NCBI RefSeq assembly: GCF_001651855.1
Contig: NZ_LNQC01000063.1
Coordinates: forward strand, 1 to 64,000
Direction of reading: 5' to 3'
DNA length: 64,000 bases
DNA from: Sinorhizobium americanum
GTDB lineage: Bacteria; Pseudomonadota; Alphaproteobacteria; Rhizobiales; Rhizobiaceae
Of this stretch, positions 28,175 to 36,679 are shown piece by piece (the stretch's first letter is position 1; every line of letters begins with the position of its first letter). The notes below the pieces were generated by a model. The model did not search any database, had not been told where the DNA came from, and worked only from the letters and a program-made list of their open reading frames with translations. The translations under genes were made by a program, and so were the position numbers.

Positions 28175-29110
28175 ATGCTGATGCCGGACGCGCCATCAAA
28201 CACCGAAAGCCTGCCGACATCGATTAATCTCGCCGAGGAATACAAGGCCTCCGGCGTCGCCGAAATCCTCGACGAACTGGACCAGGAACTTGTCGGCTTG
28301 AAACCCGTGAAGCAACGCATCCGCGAGACGGCAGCCCTGCTGCTCGTCGAGCGGGCTCGCCGTGCCATGGGCCTCAGCCACGAGCCACCGTCACTGCACA
28401 TGAGCTTCACGGGTAATCCAGGTACCGGCAAGACAACAGTCGCCCTGCGCATGGCCAATCTGCTGCACCGGCTCGGTTATATCCGCAAGGGACATCTGGT
28501 GTCGGTGACGCGCGACGATCTGGTCGGGCAATATATCGGTCACACGGCGCCCAAGACCAAGGAGATCCTGAAGAAGGCGATGGGTGGCGTGCTGTTCATC
28601 GATGAGGCCTACTATCTCTACCGCCCGGACAACGAGCGCGACTATGGCCAGGAAGCGATCGAGATCCTGCTGCAGGTGATGGAGAACAATCGCGACGATC
28701 TTGTGGTCATCCTCGCCGGCTACGCCGACCGCATGGATCGATTTTTCGAGAGCAATCCGGGCTTCCGCTCGCGCATCGCCCACCACATCGATTTTCCAGA
28801 TTACGATGACGGGGAGCTCCTCTCGATCGCCGAGAGCATGCTGGCCCGCCAGGGCTATCGCTTCGACGCCAGGGCGACGGCGGTGATGGGCGACTACATC
28901 ACCCGTCGCCGACGCCAGCCGCACTTCGCCAATGCACGCTCGATCCGCAACGCACTCGACCGGGCCCGGCTACGACAGGCGAACCGCCTGTTCGAGGAAA
29001 GCGCCGGCCCGGTCGATGCCGAGCAATTGTCGACCATCATGGGCCGCGACATTTCCGCGAGCCGCGTGTTCACAATGGTCGAGCCCAATCATCCGGAGAT
29101 ATCGTCATGA
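28175..29110 (+). CDS. cbbX: CbbX, AAA+ RuBisCO activase (red type)
   Basis: 311-residue AAA+ protein that removes inhibitory sugar phosphates from red-type RuBisCO, pulling on the large-subunit C-terminus. Walker [10 protein letters not shown], pore-loop region [11 protein letters not shown], Walker [12 protein letters not shown], sensor and arginine-finger regions [18 protein letters not shown]. Start at 28175 follows AAGGAG. Ends with an ATGA overlap with cbbE. Confidence 0.96.
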   Translation: MLMPDAPSNTESLPTSINLAEEYKASGVAEILDELDQELVGLKPVKQRIRETAALLLVERARRAMGLSHEPPSLHMSFTGNPGTGKTTVALRMANLLHRLGYIRKGHLVSVTRDDLVGQYIGHTAPKTKEILKKAMGGVLFIDEAYYLYRPDNERDYGQEAIEILLQVMENNRDDLVVILAGYADRMDRFFESNPGFRSRIAHHIDFPDYDDGELLSIAESMLARQGYRFDARATAVMGDYITRRRRQPHFANARSIRNALDRARLRQANRLFEESAGPVDAEQLSTIMGRDISASRVFTMVEPNHPEISS

Positions 29111-29793
29111 ACGGGAAAACCATTATCGCCCCTTCTGTTCTTTCGGCTGATTTCTCACGACTTGGGGATGAAGTCGAGGCCGTCTGCCGGGCGGGCGCCG
29201 ATTGGATCCATCTCGACGTGATGGACGGGCATTTCGTGCCCAATATCACCTTCGGCCCTCCGGTGATCAAAGCGATCCGCGACCGGACGAAAAAGGTGTT
29301 CGACTGCCATCTGATGATCGCGCCGGTGGCCCCGTATATCGGCGCCTTCGCTTGCGCCGGCTGTGACATCATCACCGTGCATGTCGAAGCGACCACCCAT
29401 CTCGACCGCTCTTTGCAGGCGATCCGCGATGTCGGCTGCAAGGCCGGCGTATCGCTCAATCCTTCAACGCCCGAAAGCGTCATTGAGTATGTTCTGGACC
29501 GGCTGGACCTTGTCCTGCTGATGACGGTCAATCCGGGCTTCGGTGGCCAGGCTTTCATCCCGGCGGTCGTCGATAAGGTGCGCCGTGTGAAGTCGATGAT
29601 CGGCAGGCGCCCCATCCACATCGAGATCGACGGTGGGGTGACACAGGAAACCGCGCCACTCGTCTCGGCAGCCGGCGCGGATGTCCTGGTTGCCGGATCA
29701 GCCATATTCAAAGGCGGAAGTGAGGAAGCTTACGCCGAGAACATCGCCGCGATCCGCACCGCCTCCGACGGCGCAATGATGAGGGCAGCTTGA
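29107..29793 (+). CDS. cbbE: Ribulose-phosphate 3-epimerase
   Basis: 228-residue TIM-barrel epimerase. [50 protein letters not shown] and EIDGGV carry the metal and catalytic residues. It converts xylulose-5-phosphate to ribulose-5-phosphate for PRK. Overlaps cbbX by 4 bases. Confidence 0.95.
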   Translation: MNGKTIIAPSVLSADFSRLGDEVEAVCRAGADWIHLDVMDGHFVPNITFGPPVIKAIRDRTKKVFDCHLMIAPVAPYIGAFACAGCDIITVHVEATTHLDRSLQAIRDVGCKAGVSLNPSTPESVIEYVLDRLDLVLLMTVNPGFGGQAFIPAVVDKVRRVKSMIGRRPIHIEIDGGVTQETAPLVSAAGADVLVAGSAIFKGGSEEAYAENIAAIRTASDGAMMRAA

Positions 29794-29797
29794 GACC

Positions 29798-30364
29798 ATG
29801 GCCGCTTCAGCTCCTGTCTGCGATTTCGGCCGGCCGGCTGTGGATGCCAGGCTTCCTGGCGTCGATGGCACCAGTCATTCCATATTCGAGCAGGCGGGCG
29901 GGAAGGGGCTGGTGGTTGCTTTCATCTGCAACCACTGCCCCTATGTGAACGCGGTGATCGCCCGTATCGTGCGGGACGCGACCGAGCTCAAGGCTCACGG
30001 CGTCGGCTTCGTGGCAATCAGCGCTAATGACGCCGAGGCCTATCCGGAGGATTCGTTCGACAACATGAAGGTCTTCGCTCGACGAAATGCCCTCGCCTTT
30101 CCCTATCTCTATGACGAAGACCAGGCGATTGCCAAAGCCTACGGCGCAGTCTGCACGCCGGACTTCTTCGGCTTCAACAAGGATATGAAGCTGCAATATC
30201 GCGGGCGACTCGACGCCTCTCGCAAGGAGATCGGCCCTGCCGATCTGCGACGCGACCTTTACGAGGCCATGGTCATGGTTGCGCTGTTCGGCAAGGGGCC
30301 GGCGGAACAGCAGCCCTCGATCGGCTGCGCCATAAAGTGGAAAACACCAGCCTCTCAGCTCTGA
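29798..30364 (+). CDS. Thioredoxin-like/redoxin protein at end of cbb operon
   Basis: 188-residue AhpC/TSA-redoxin fold protein with the active-site sequence C44-N-H-C47-P-Y in VVAFICNHCPYVNAV. No signal peptide, so cytosolic. The gene begins 4 bases after cbbE and is the last gene of the operon. CNHCPY differs from thioredoxin (CGPC) and is found in a separate redoxin subgroup. A redox role for Calvin-cycle enzymes is possible but not shown by the sequence. Confidence 0.85.
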   Translation: MAASAPVCDFGRPAVDARLPGVDGTSHSIFEQAGGKGLVVAFICNHCPYVNAVIARIVRDATELKAHGVGFVAISANDAEAYPEDSFDNMKVFARRNALAFPYLYDEDQAIAKAYGAVCTPDFFGFNKDMKLQYRGRLDASRKEIGPADLRRDLYEAMVMVALFGKGPAEQQPSIGCAIKWKTPASQL

Positions 30365-30454
30365 ACCGAAGCAATGCTGTCGTGCAGCGCCGACCGGCGG
30401 ACGATCGGCGACGCGGCGGTGGAGGACGCCCCTCGTCGACTTCAAGGTGCATCA

Positions 30455-30504
30455 GACCCCGCCCGGTGGCATGCCTCCCAGGCCGGGAAGCAACGGGCGG
30501 GGTC
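30455..30504. terminator. GC-rich inverted repeat between convergent cbb and gfa
   Basis: Perfect 11-bp repeat GACCCCGCCCG (30455-30465) / CGGGCGGGGTC (30494-30504) with a 28-base loop, placed between the 3' ends of the cbb operon and gfa. It probably stops transcription or protects both mRNA ends; no clear T-run follows on either strand. Confidence 0.5.
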
Positions 30505-30589
30505 CGAGGGAGGAGGCTTTTGACCTCTCTGCGGCAGCAGTTCAGGGTGCTTTAGCGGCCGCTACGCGTCTAATTGGATGCGCGGCGAG

Positions 30590-31159
30590 TCAGGACGGCA
30601 GGACGCCAGACTGCTTGGCGACATGGGTGGCGATCGCGTCCATCAGCGCAGGAGATAGGCAATCGTAGGGTTGCAGCCCGAGTTCCGTCAGCCGGGCGCG
30701 GATCTCAGGCATCCTTTCCGGGTTGACGCCGCTTTCGATGATCGAAGATACAAAGGCGGCAAATTCCGGCGGCGACCAGCCCGTCTGGTCGCTAAGCTCG
30801 GTGTGGACGAAATCCAGACCGTAGAAGGCATGCTTGGTGTTCTCGATCCGGCCATACATGTGCGTCCCGCAATCCCTGCAGGCATAACGCTGGATGGTCG
30901 CGCTCTGATCGACGACCTGCAGTTTTTCCGAACCTGAGGCGACGTTCACCTTATCGCGGCTGACAACGGCGATTTGCGAAAAGATTGCCCCTTCCGGCTT
31001 CCAGCACTTCGTGCAGCCGCACGCATGGTTGTGCGCCGTCTGCGCGTCGATCGCAACGGTCACCGGATTGGTGGTGCATTTGCATTTCAGCGTGCCACCC
31101 AGGAAGCCTGGACTTGCCGGCGGGAAGCCGCTGTCGATGGACGGGTGTAGCTTGAGCAT
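30590..31159 (-). CDS. gfa: Gfa, glutathione-dependent formaldehyde-activating enzyme
   Basis: 189-residue zinc protein that speeds S-hydroxymethylglutathione formation from formaldehyde and glutathione in Paracoccus. Zinc cysteines: C26 and C28 (KCKC), C47, C49, C52 (CGCTKC) and C94, C97 (CRDC). AGGAGG ribosome binding site upstream of the ATG. It is the last gene of the minus-strand C1 cluster and feeds the formaldehyde dehydrogenase at 41370-42497. Confidence 0.93.
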   Translation of the reverse strand: MLKLHPSIDSGFPPASPGFLGGTLKCKCTTNPVTVAIDAQTAHNHACGCTKCWKPEGAIFSQIAVVSRDKVNVASGSEKLQVVDQSATIQRYACRDCGTHMYGRIENTKHAFYGLDFVHTELSDQTGWSPPEFAAFVSSIIESGVNPERMPEIRARLTELGLQPYDCLSPALMDAIATHVAKQSGVLPS

Positions 31160-31208
31160 TAGTTCCTCCTATCTTCTGAATGTCTTCAGGTCCTTCCCGA
31201 AAGCAGGA

Positions 31209-31451
31209 TCAACGCAAATGCCCTCGGCCGCAACATAGCGGAAAGTGTCGGTTTTCGGCGTTGGACGCTGCGACCAGCGTCCGCTCAGGCCTTCGAGCGC
31301 GGCATGGCGCGCCCTGCCTCGTCACGATCAGCCGAGTCACGAGCGCGAACAGTGCCGATTTGCCTGCACCGTGCAGCCCAAGCAGCGCACAGAACCGGCC
31401 GGGTTCCACGGTGAAGCTGACATCGTCGAGCGCCATGCGCGATCCGCTGAC
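31209..31451 (-). pseudogene. Remnant of a PQQ-associated ABC transporter ATPase
   Basis: The frame encodes VSGSRMALDDVSFTVEPG then a Walker A region LLGLHGAGKSALFALVTRL, followed directly by unrelated sequence and a stop. This is the N-terminal 15-20% of the ABC ATPase that normally accompanies PQQ-dependent alcohol dehydrogenase systems. Walker A is altered (GAGKSA instead of GAGKST) and Q-loop, signature and Walker B are missing. The partner binding protein is intact at 35320-36507, but no permease gene of that system is seen. Homology begins before the in-frame ATG at 31436. Confidence 0.75.
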
Positions 31452-31457
31452 ATGGTC

Positions 31458-32105
31458 TCAAGCCCGGTCATGATGCACCCCAGAAAACACTGATGCCGAT
31501 CCTGTCGCCAGTTCGCTGGTAATCGTCGCCGGTCTCCCATGGAGGCGCAGATGGCGTCGGGCCAGCCGCTGCGCCTCGACATCCGAATGGGTCACGAGAA
31601 TGACGGCAGGGCCGGTCTCCGCGATCAGCATCTCCGTCAGGGCCAGCATTTCCTCGGCGGTGGCCGGATCGAGGGAGACATAGGGCTCGTCCATCACGAG
31701 AAGGTCGGGCCGCCCGGCAAAGGCGCGCGCCAGCGCCAGCCGCCGCTGCTGGCCGAGCGAAAGCTGCCCGGGAAATAGCCTGGCCTTGTCGAGGATTCCC
31801 ACCCGCTCCAGCCCCGAAAGCGCCGCTTCCGAACCGAGCTCCGGATGCACCAATGTGAGGTTCTCGGCGACGCTCCGCCATGGCAGGAGAACGGGTTCCT
31901 GGAACACCATGCCGATCTTCTCCGGGCGGCGAATTTTGCCGTCGAAATCGTGATCGATGCCGGCGATCAGCCGCAGCAGTGTCGATTTGCCTATCCCCGA
32001 TGCGCCGACGATGGCGATGGTCTCGCCGACGTCCACCTCGAACTGGATGTCGCGGAGCACCTCCTCCTCGCCGAATGCCTTTCGCCTGACATCAACCTTG
32101 ATCAC
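31458..32105 (-). CDS. NitT/TauT-type ABC transporter ATP-binding protein
   Basis: 215-residue ATPase: Walker A GASGIGKST, Q-loop GMVFQEPVLLPW, signature LSLGQQRR, Walker B LLVMDEPYVSLD, switch His in ILVTHSDVEA. The signature LSLGQ replaces the usual LSGGQ. The start is GTG at 32105, preceded by GGAGG and overlapping the permease stop (GTGA); a longer frame to 32297 lies in the permease gene. Forms an importer with the next two genes. Confidence 0.87.
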   Translation of the reverse strand: MIKVDVRRKAFGEEEVLRDIQFEVDVGETIAIVGASGIGKSTLLRLIAGIDHDFDGKIRRPEKIGMVFQEPVLLPWRSVAENLTLVHPELGSEAALSGLERVGILDKARLFPGQLSLGQQRRLALARAFAGRPDLLVMDEPYVSLDPATAEEMLALTEMLIAETGPAVILVTHSDVEAQRLARRHLRLHGRPATITSELATGSASVFSGVHHDRA

Positions 32106-32863
32106 GCCGTCCTCCAGCGCCGCACCCGGCGTTCCGACGGCTGCAGGATCAGCGCTTCGACGAGCAACATCACGCCGATGAAAGAAAGCGCGTAGACCAG
32201 CACCATGGCCACGTCGAAAAGCTGGAAATAAAAATGGATCTGGAAGCCGATACCGCTGGAGCGGCCGAGAAACTCGACCACCAATACGATCTTCCAAATC
32301 ACCGCGATGCCGGAGCGGGCGGCACCGGCAATGAAGGGTGCAAGCTGTGGCAGGATCACGTGGCGCAGCCGCGCCAGCGGCCGCATGCGGTAGACCTCAG
32401 CCATCGCCCCGAGGCTCGGATCGAGTGCCCGCGCGCCCTCGCGCAAGATCGTGGCGACATTCGGTACCTTGTTGAGCACGACCGCAAGGATGGCCGCGGC
32501 CTCGTTCAGCCCGATCCAGAGATAGCAAAGCACAATGAGCACGAGGGCCGGCAGGTTGAGGAACACGACGAGCCACGGATCGAGCCATTGATCGACGGCG
32601 GGAACGCGTCCCATCAGAAAGCCGAGCGCCGCGCCGATGGCCATCGCCGGCACAAAGGCGCAAACCACGCGCCAGAGTGTCATGCCGAGGTGATAAGGTA
32701 GGGCGCCGGAGGCAAGGGCTTCCGCAAAGGGTCCCAATAGCATCCACGGCTGAGGCAGGACGGATGCGTCGGCCGTCAGTTCAGCCGCGGCAATCCAGAA
32801 CGTGAGCAGAAGCCCCAACGACAATGCGCGCGCGACCGCGGGGTGTTGCAGCGTTTTACTCAA
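32102..32863 (-). CDS. NitT/TauT-type ABC transporter permease
   Basis: About 253 residues with six membrane spans; the EAA-loop is around LGAMAEVYRMRPLARLRHVILPQLAPF. The chosen start is TTG at 32863, overlapping the 3' end of the binding-protein gene by 8 bases; a longer start at 32923 would overlap it by 68. Substrate not known. Its place inside the methanol/PQQ cluster suggests a role linked to alcohol oxidation. Confidence 0.85.
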   Translation of the reverse strand: MSKTLQHPAVARALSLGLLLTFWIAAAELTADASVLPQPWMLLGPFAEALASGALPYHLGMTLWRVVCAFVPAMAIGAALGFLMGRVPAVDQWLDPWLVVFLNLPALVLIVLCYLWIGLNEAAAILAVVLNKVPNVATILREGARALDPSLGAMAEVYRMRPLARLRHVILPQLAPFIAGAARSGIAVIWKIVLVVEFLGRSSGIGFQIHFYFQLFDVAMVLVYALSFIGVMLLVEALILQPSERRVRRWRTA

Positions 32864-33827
32864 GGCGCAGGAACAATCCACTGGGCAGGCTTGTCGCTTT
32901 GCCCACGAGCTCCGCTCCGCCAAGCTCTGCCATCAGCCGCAAAAACCGGTCGGCGGCGGCCTCGTCAATCGGCTTGCCGCTCGGAATACCGGCGCGATAG
33001 CCGTCGCGCAACGCAATGAATTCGGCGTCGTCTCCAGCATTCATCTTGCCGCGCAAGCCGTCCCACACCTCATCATTGTCGCGCAGCAGATCCTTGGCCG
33101 CGCGCGATGACTTGTAAAGCCCCTTCACGATGTCCGGATGGGCTGTGGCATACTCGCCCTTCAACACATAGCCAAGCAGCGGCGTGTCGGGGTCGAGCTT
33201 GAGCGCCGCTGCGGCATCGGCGACAGAGATCACCTCGCGCATGCCCTTCGCCTTCATCTTCGCCAGGAAGTGCCAGAAATTGATTGTTCCCGCCGTCTCC
33301 TCGGAAAAGGCCGACTTGAAGATCAGCGGCGGCGCTGCGAACACCTGCTCGGTTTCGGCGGCGAGATCCATGCCATGTTGCTGCTTGGCATAGGCGCGCA
33401 GGATCAGCCAGCTCTTGTCGAGCGGCCCGCCGGCAATGCCGATCTTCTTGCCGGCTAGGTCCGGCAGCGTCTTGATGCCGCTGTCGTCCTTGACCACCAG
33501 CCCGCCGACCGCCCGCGAATAGGGGATGAAAACGTAATCCTTGCCGGCGGCACGCTGGTTGGCAACCCATATCCAGTCGGCGACCATGGTGTCGGCCTCG
33601 CCGCCCTCGAAAGCGACGCGCGTCGCCCCGTTATCCGCATAGTCATGGACCTCGAGCTCGAAGCCGTTCTTGCGATCGAACTCGTGGGTCTTGATGGTGG
33701 AGATTTCCCAGTTGACGGTGCCAGAGGCGAGCATCGCTGCCCGCAATTGCGGCAGATCCTCGGCCATGGCAGCCGCCGGCGCGAGCGCAAAAAGGCACGC
33801 GGTCAGAAACTGTTTCAAGGCGTTCAT
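32856..33827 (-). CDS. NitT/TauT-type ABC substrate-binding protein
   Basis: 323-residue periplasmic binding protein with a Sec signal peptide (MNALKQFLTACLFALAPAAAMA). The pattern LRAAMLASGTVNWEISTIKTHEFDRKNGFEL and DWIWVANQRAAGKDYVFIPYSR is typical of NitT/TauT-type binding proteins. ATG at 33827 follows GGGGGAGAC. Ligand unknown; candidates include an alcohol-derived acid or a metal complex. It is the first gene of the three-gene importer. Confidence 0.87.
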   Translation of the reverse strand: MNALKQFLTACLFALAPAAAMAEDLPQLRAAMLASGTVNWEISTIKTHEFDRKNGFELEVHDYADNGATRVAFEGGEADTMVADWIWVANQRAAGKDYVFIPYSRAVGGLVVKDDSGIKTLPDLAGKKIGIAGGPLDKSWLILRAYAKQQHGMDLAAETEQVFAAPPLIFKSAFSEETAGTINFWHFLAKMKAKGMREVISVADAAAALKLDPDTPLLGYVLKGEYATAHPDIVKGLYKSSRAAKDLLRDNDEVWDGLRGKMNAGDDAEFIALRDGYRAGIPSGKPIDEAAADRFLRLMAELGGAELVGKATSLPSGLFLRLE

Positions 33828-33858
33828 TGTCTCCCCCCAACTGACATCCCCGGCCACC

Positions 33859-34302
33859 TCACTCAATGGAAATCTGCACCTTCTGGCTGTCGCTCTTGGT
33901 GTCTGGAATCTTTATCTCATAACTGCCGGGCTTGATGGCGACAAATGACAGCGTCGCCGTGCCCGCCTCGTCGAATTCGAGGCTGTCGATCGCCATGGGG
34001 CGCACTTCAACGCCGTTGACGACGATCTCGTTCATCCAGATCGCGCGAAAGAACGGCGCACCGGTTAATGCCAGCTCCGCCGATCCGTCCGCGGTGATGC
34101 GCATTTCATAATAGGCGCCGGACTGTAGCGCGACGGCACCCTTGCCGAGCGGCTTGCCTGAACTGAGCGTAATCTCGATAGGTTCGCCCCGGTTGCATTT
34201 GGCGAGGAGCCCTGCAAAGGCGAGCTCGCCGCAAAGCGGCGCGGCAACGGCAGGGATTGTTGCAAAGAGCGCGGCCAGCACCGCGAGGATCAGTCTATGC
34301 AC
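33859..34302 (-). CDS. Small periplasmic protein of unknown function in the xox cluster
   Basis: 147-residue exported protein; signal peptide MHRLILAVLAALFATIPAVAA then a mature domain of beta-strand character (YYEMRITADGSAELALTGAPFF, GTATLSFVAIKPGSYEIKIP). The end resembles a cupredoxin-like fold but the His/Cys/Met copper set is not evident. The start is GTG at 34302, preceded by GGGGAGGA; the ATG at 34320 contains that site. Lies 41 bases after the beta-propeller gene and 31 before the ABC binding protein. No named family recognised. Confidence 0.7.
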   Translation of the reverse strand: MHRLILAVLAALFATIPAVAAPLCGELAFAGLLAKCNRGEPIEITLSSGKPLGKGAVALQSGAYYEMRITADGSAELALTGAPFFRAIWMNEIVVNGVEVRPMAIDSLEFDEAGTATLSFVAIKPGSYEIKIPDTKSDSQKVQISIE

Positions 34303-34343
34303 GATGAAAATCCTCCCCATGTGTCCTATTGCACCGGCCCCGC

Positions 34344-35318
34344 TCAATTCGGAGCGACCACCACTCCCCAGGGCTGCTCTCCGACTTGAACCGAGCGGAT
34401 CACCGTTTCCTCTTTGACATCGACAATGCTGACATCGTTGGAATTGCCATTCGTGGTGATCAGGAATTCTTCGCCCGGGGTGAACGCCATCTGCCAGACG
34501 CGTTGCCCGACAAGCAGGTAGTCGAGAACCTCGTCCGTTGCGGCGTCGATCACCGCGACCCGGTTGGCCGGACCGAGCGCGACGAAAACGCGGGAGCCGT
34601 CCCTGGTCGCCTTGACGCCCACCGGCTGCAACCATTCCGGCAGAATGCCCGGCACGGCAAAGCCGATTTTCTTGGCAATTGCCGGTTCGGGCGCCGTCAG
34701 GTCGATCACCGAAACGGTGCCGCCGATTTCAGAGCTGACGTAAAGCTTCTTTCCGTCGGCTGTGAATTCGGCATAGCGCGGGCGCTGGTCCACCCGCACG
34801 TTGTGCACGATCTGGTAGGTGGAGGCATCGATGAAATGCGCCATATTGGTGGTTTCGGAGGTATTGATGATGGTCTTGGCGTCTGGGCTTACCGCGACGC
34901 CTTCCGGCTCGACGCCGACGGGGACTTCGGCCAGAACCTGGCGCGTCTTGACATCGACCACGGTCACCAGATTGTCGTCCTCATTCGCGACGTAGAGCGG
35001 ATTGCCGGAAGGGTCGAGAGCGAAAAGCTCGGGATCAGGGCCTGACGGCAACGTATGCAGCTCCTTGTAGGTCTCGGGATCGAACACCCGAACGGTATCG
35101 TCGTCCGAAGCGCAGACATAGAGCTCCTTGCCATCTGGGCTGATCGTGATGCCGCGCGGCCTGTTGCCGGCCGGGAAGGTGGCGATCACCTCCCAACTTT
35201 CGCTGTCGAGCACCGTCACGTTGTTGCTGCGCTCATTGGTCACGAACACCTTGTTCGCCGCGGCAGGGTCGGCGAACATCAAAACTGCCGGCAGAAGCAC
35301 CAGTGCGGATCTCAGCAT
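34344..35318 (-). CDS. PQQ-dependent catabolism-associated YVTN beta-propeller protein
   Basis: 324-residue secreted seven-bladed propeller with YVTN-type repeats (KVFVTNERSNNVTVLD, KELYVCASDDDTVRVFD, NPLYVANEDDNLVTVVD, KKLYVSSEIGGTVSVID, SRVFVALGPANRVAVID, EFLITTNGNSNDVSIVD). Signal peptide MLRSALVLLPAVLMFADPAAA. This family is seen next to quinoprotein alcohol dehydrogenases. The ATG at 35318 lies 2 bases after the stop of the upstream gene. Exact role unknown; scaffold or maturation is possible. Confidence 0.88.
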   Translation of the reverse strand: MLRSALVLLPAVLMFADPAAANKVFVTNERSNNVTVLDSESWEVIATFPAGNRPRGITISPDGKELYVCASDDDTVRVFDPETYKELHTLPSGPDPELFALDPSGNPLYVANEDDNLVTVVDVKTRQVLAEVPVGVEPEGVAVSPDAKTIINTSETTNMAHFIDASTYQIVHNVRVDQRPRYAEFTADGKKLYVSSEIGGTVSVIDLTAPEPAIAKKIGFAVPGILPEWLQPVGVKATRDGSRVFVALGPANRVAVIDAATDEVLDYLLVGQRVWQMAFTPGEEFLITTNGNSNDVSIVDVKEETVIRSVQVGEQPWGVVVAPN

Positions 35319-35319
35319 C

Positions 35320-36507
35320 CTATCCTCCAAAGGCCTGGCAAGCGGTTTCAGGTGCATCGGTTCCCAGCGTGTCGAGCGGCGAATGCTGGTGCAGATAGCC
35401 GTCCTGGGGCGAAATCGACACCGTCACCCGACCGTCGGTCAAAAGGATCGGCTGGCGCAGTTGCCCGTTCCAGGCGCGGAAGGTCAACTTCTGGCCCTTG
35501 AACGCCGCCAGCTCGAAATCAGCCGAAAGCGCATAGGCCCTGACCGACACCGGATCGGCCTTGCCTGACTGCGTCACCGCCTCGCCGATCACGCGCATGG
35601 CAAGCCAGGCCTGGTAATCCTCCTCGCGCATGTTGCGCCCGCTCAGTTTTTCAAAGCGGCGTTGAAACTGCGTCGCGCCCCAGGCTTCATGCGCGGCATG
35701 CCAGGACACCGGGCGCAGGCCCGAAGATCCTGCAACGGGCCTCGCTTCCCAGGAATGATAAGGCAGGTAGGGTGCGAAGACGCCGGCCTCGTCGGCTGCG
35801 ATGATCACGTCGTAGTCCTCGGCATCCTGGGTGAATACGGGGATCTGTTTTTGCACCATGACGTGGCCGGTATCAGTGCGCCGGGCGCCGCCGGTATCGA
35901 CGAATTCGCGCTCCTCGACGATGGTCGCGCCGAATTTGGTGGCTGATTTCCGATAGCTTTCGGCCAGGAGACCATCTTGCGGATGCGAGCCGTGTATCAG
36001 CAGGATACGCGACCATTTCTTCCACATGAGGAACTGGACAACACTGTCGGCGAGCATAGAGCGGCTCGGCGCGACATGAAGGACATTGGCCCTGCAGTCG
36101 GCATCGCGCAGCGCCTCATCGCGAGCACCGGCATTCAAGAGCAGCACATCAGGTCCCGCCCGGTCCGACAGTGCCTTGAGGATGTCGCCTTCAGCGATCA
36201 CCGTGATCAGACCGAAGCCTTCGGCCTTCAGCGCATCGAAGGCTGCTGCCGCGTTCTCCGGCGAAACCGCCTCCGTTTTCAGCGTATAGCCCATGCCGGT
36301 GAATGCGCCGGTCGTCCGATTGTCCTCATTCCCCAGCATGCCGCCGGCAAAACCCAGATCGGCAGGCGGCGCATCAAGGCGAGAGATCGGCGGCCCGGCG
36401 ACACGGTCGACCCGCAATATGGCCGTCCTTACCTCGGCCGCCCGCGAAGGCAACGAGACAAGCATCGCCATGCAAAATGCAGCGAGCACAAGCGATAGGT
36501 TAGGCAT
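35320..36507 (-). CDS. PQQ-dependent alcohol dehydrogenase-associated ABC binding protein
   Basis: 395-residue type I periplasmic binding fold (branched-chain amino acid type) with a signal peptide ending SLPSRAAE. It belongs to the group found with PQQ alcohol dehydrogenase ABC systems (GNEDNRTTGAFTGMGYTL, SWHAAHEAWGATQFQRRF). Its cognate ATPase is reduced to a fragment (31209-31451) and the permease is not present nearby, so this protein may have lost its transporter or works otherwise. Followed at 2-base distance by the beta-propeller gene. Confidence 0.83.
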   Translation of the reverse strand: MPNLSLVLAAFCMAMLVSLPSRAAEVRTAILRVDRVAGPPISRLDAPPADLGFAGGMLGNEDNRTTGAFTGMGYTLKTEAVSPENAAAAFDALKAEGFGLITVIAEGDILKALSDRAGPDVLLLNAGARDEALRDADCRANVLHVAPSRSMLADSVVQFLMWKKWSRILLIHGSHPQDGLLAESYRKSATKFGATIVEEREFVDTGGARRTDTGHVMVQKQIPVFTQDAEDYDVIIAADEAGVFAPYLPYHSWEARPVAGSSGLRPVSWHAAHEAWGATQFQRRFEKLSGRNMREEDYQAWLAMRVIGEAVTQSGKADPVSVRAYALSADFELAAFKGQKLTFRAWNGQLRQPILLTDGRVTVSISPQDGYLHQHSPLDTLGTDAPETACQAFGG

Positions 36508-36679
36508 TGCCGGAATGAACTCCCGATCTTCCTGACACTTTCTCGAGGAGGAGACTAACAGCGCGATTTGTGTCGCAAAACCGATACTTAAGGAGCGTAA
36601 TTTAGCGAAACGGCAGCGCTCAACCGCTTAGCCCGCCGGCTCCTCGGCAGTCTCTGCCGGAAAGACTGCCGCAGGCGGA

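Noticed and set aside
33859-34635. Extended form of the small periplasmic protein
   Set aside because: The extra N-terminal part overlaps the beta-propeller gene; the GTG at 34302 with its ribosome binding site and signal peptide is the credible start.
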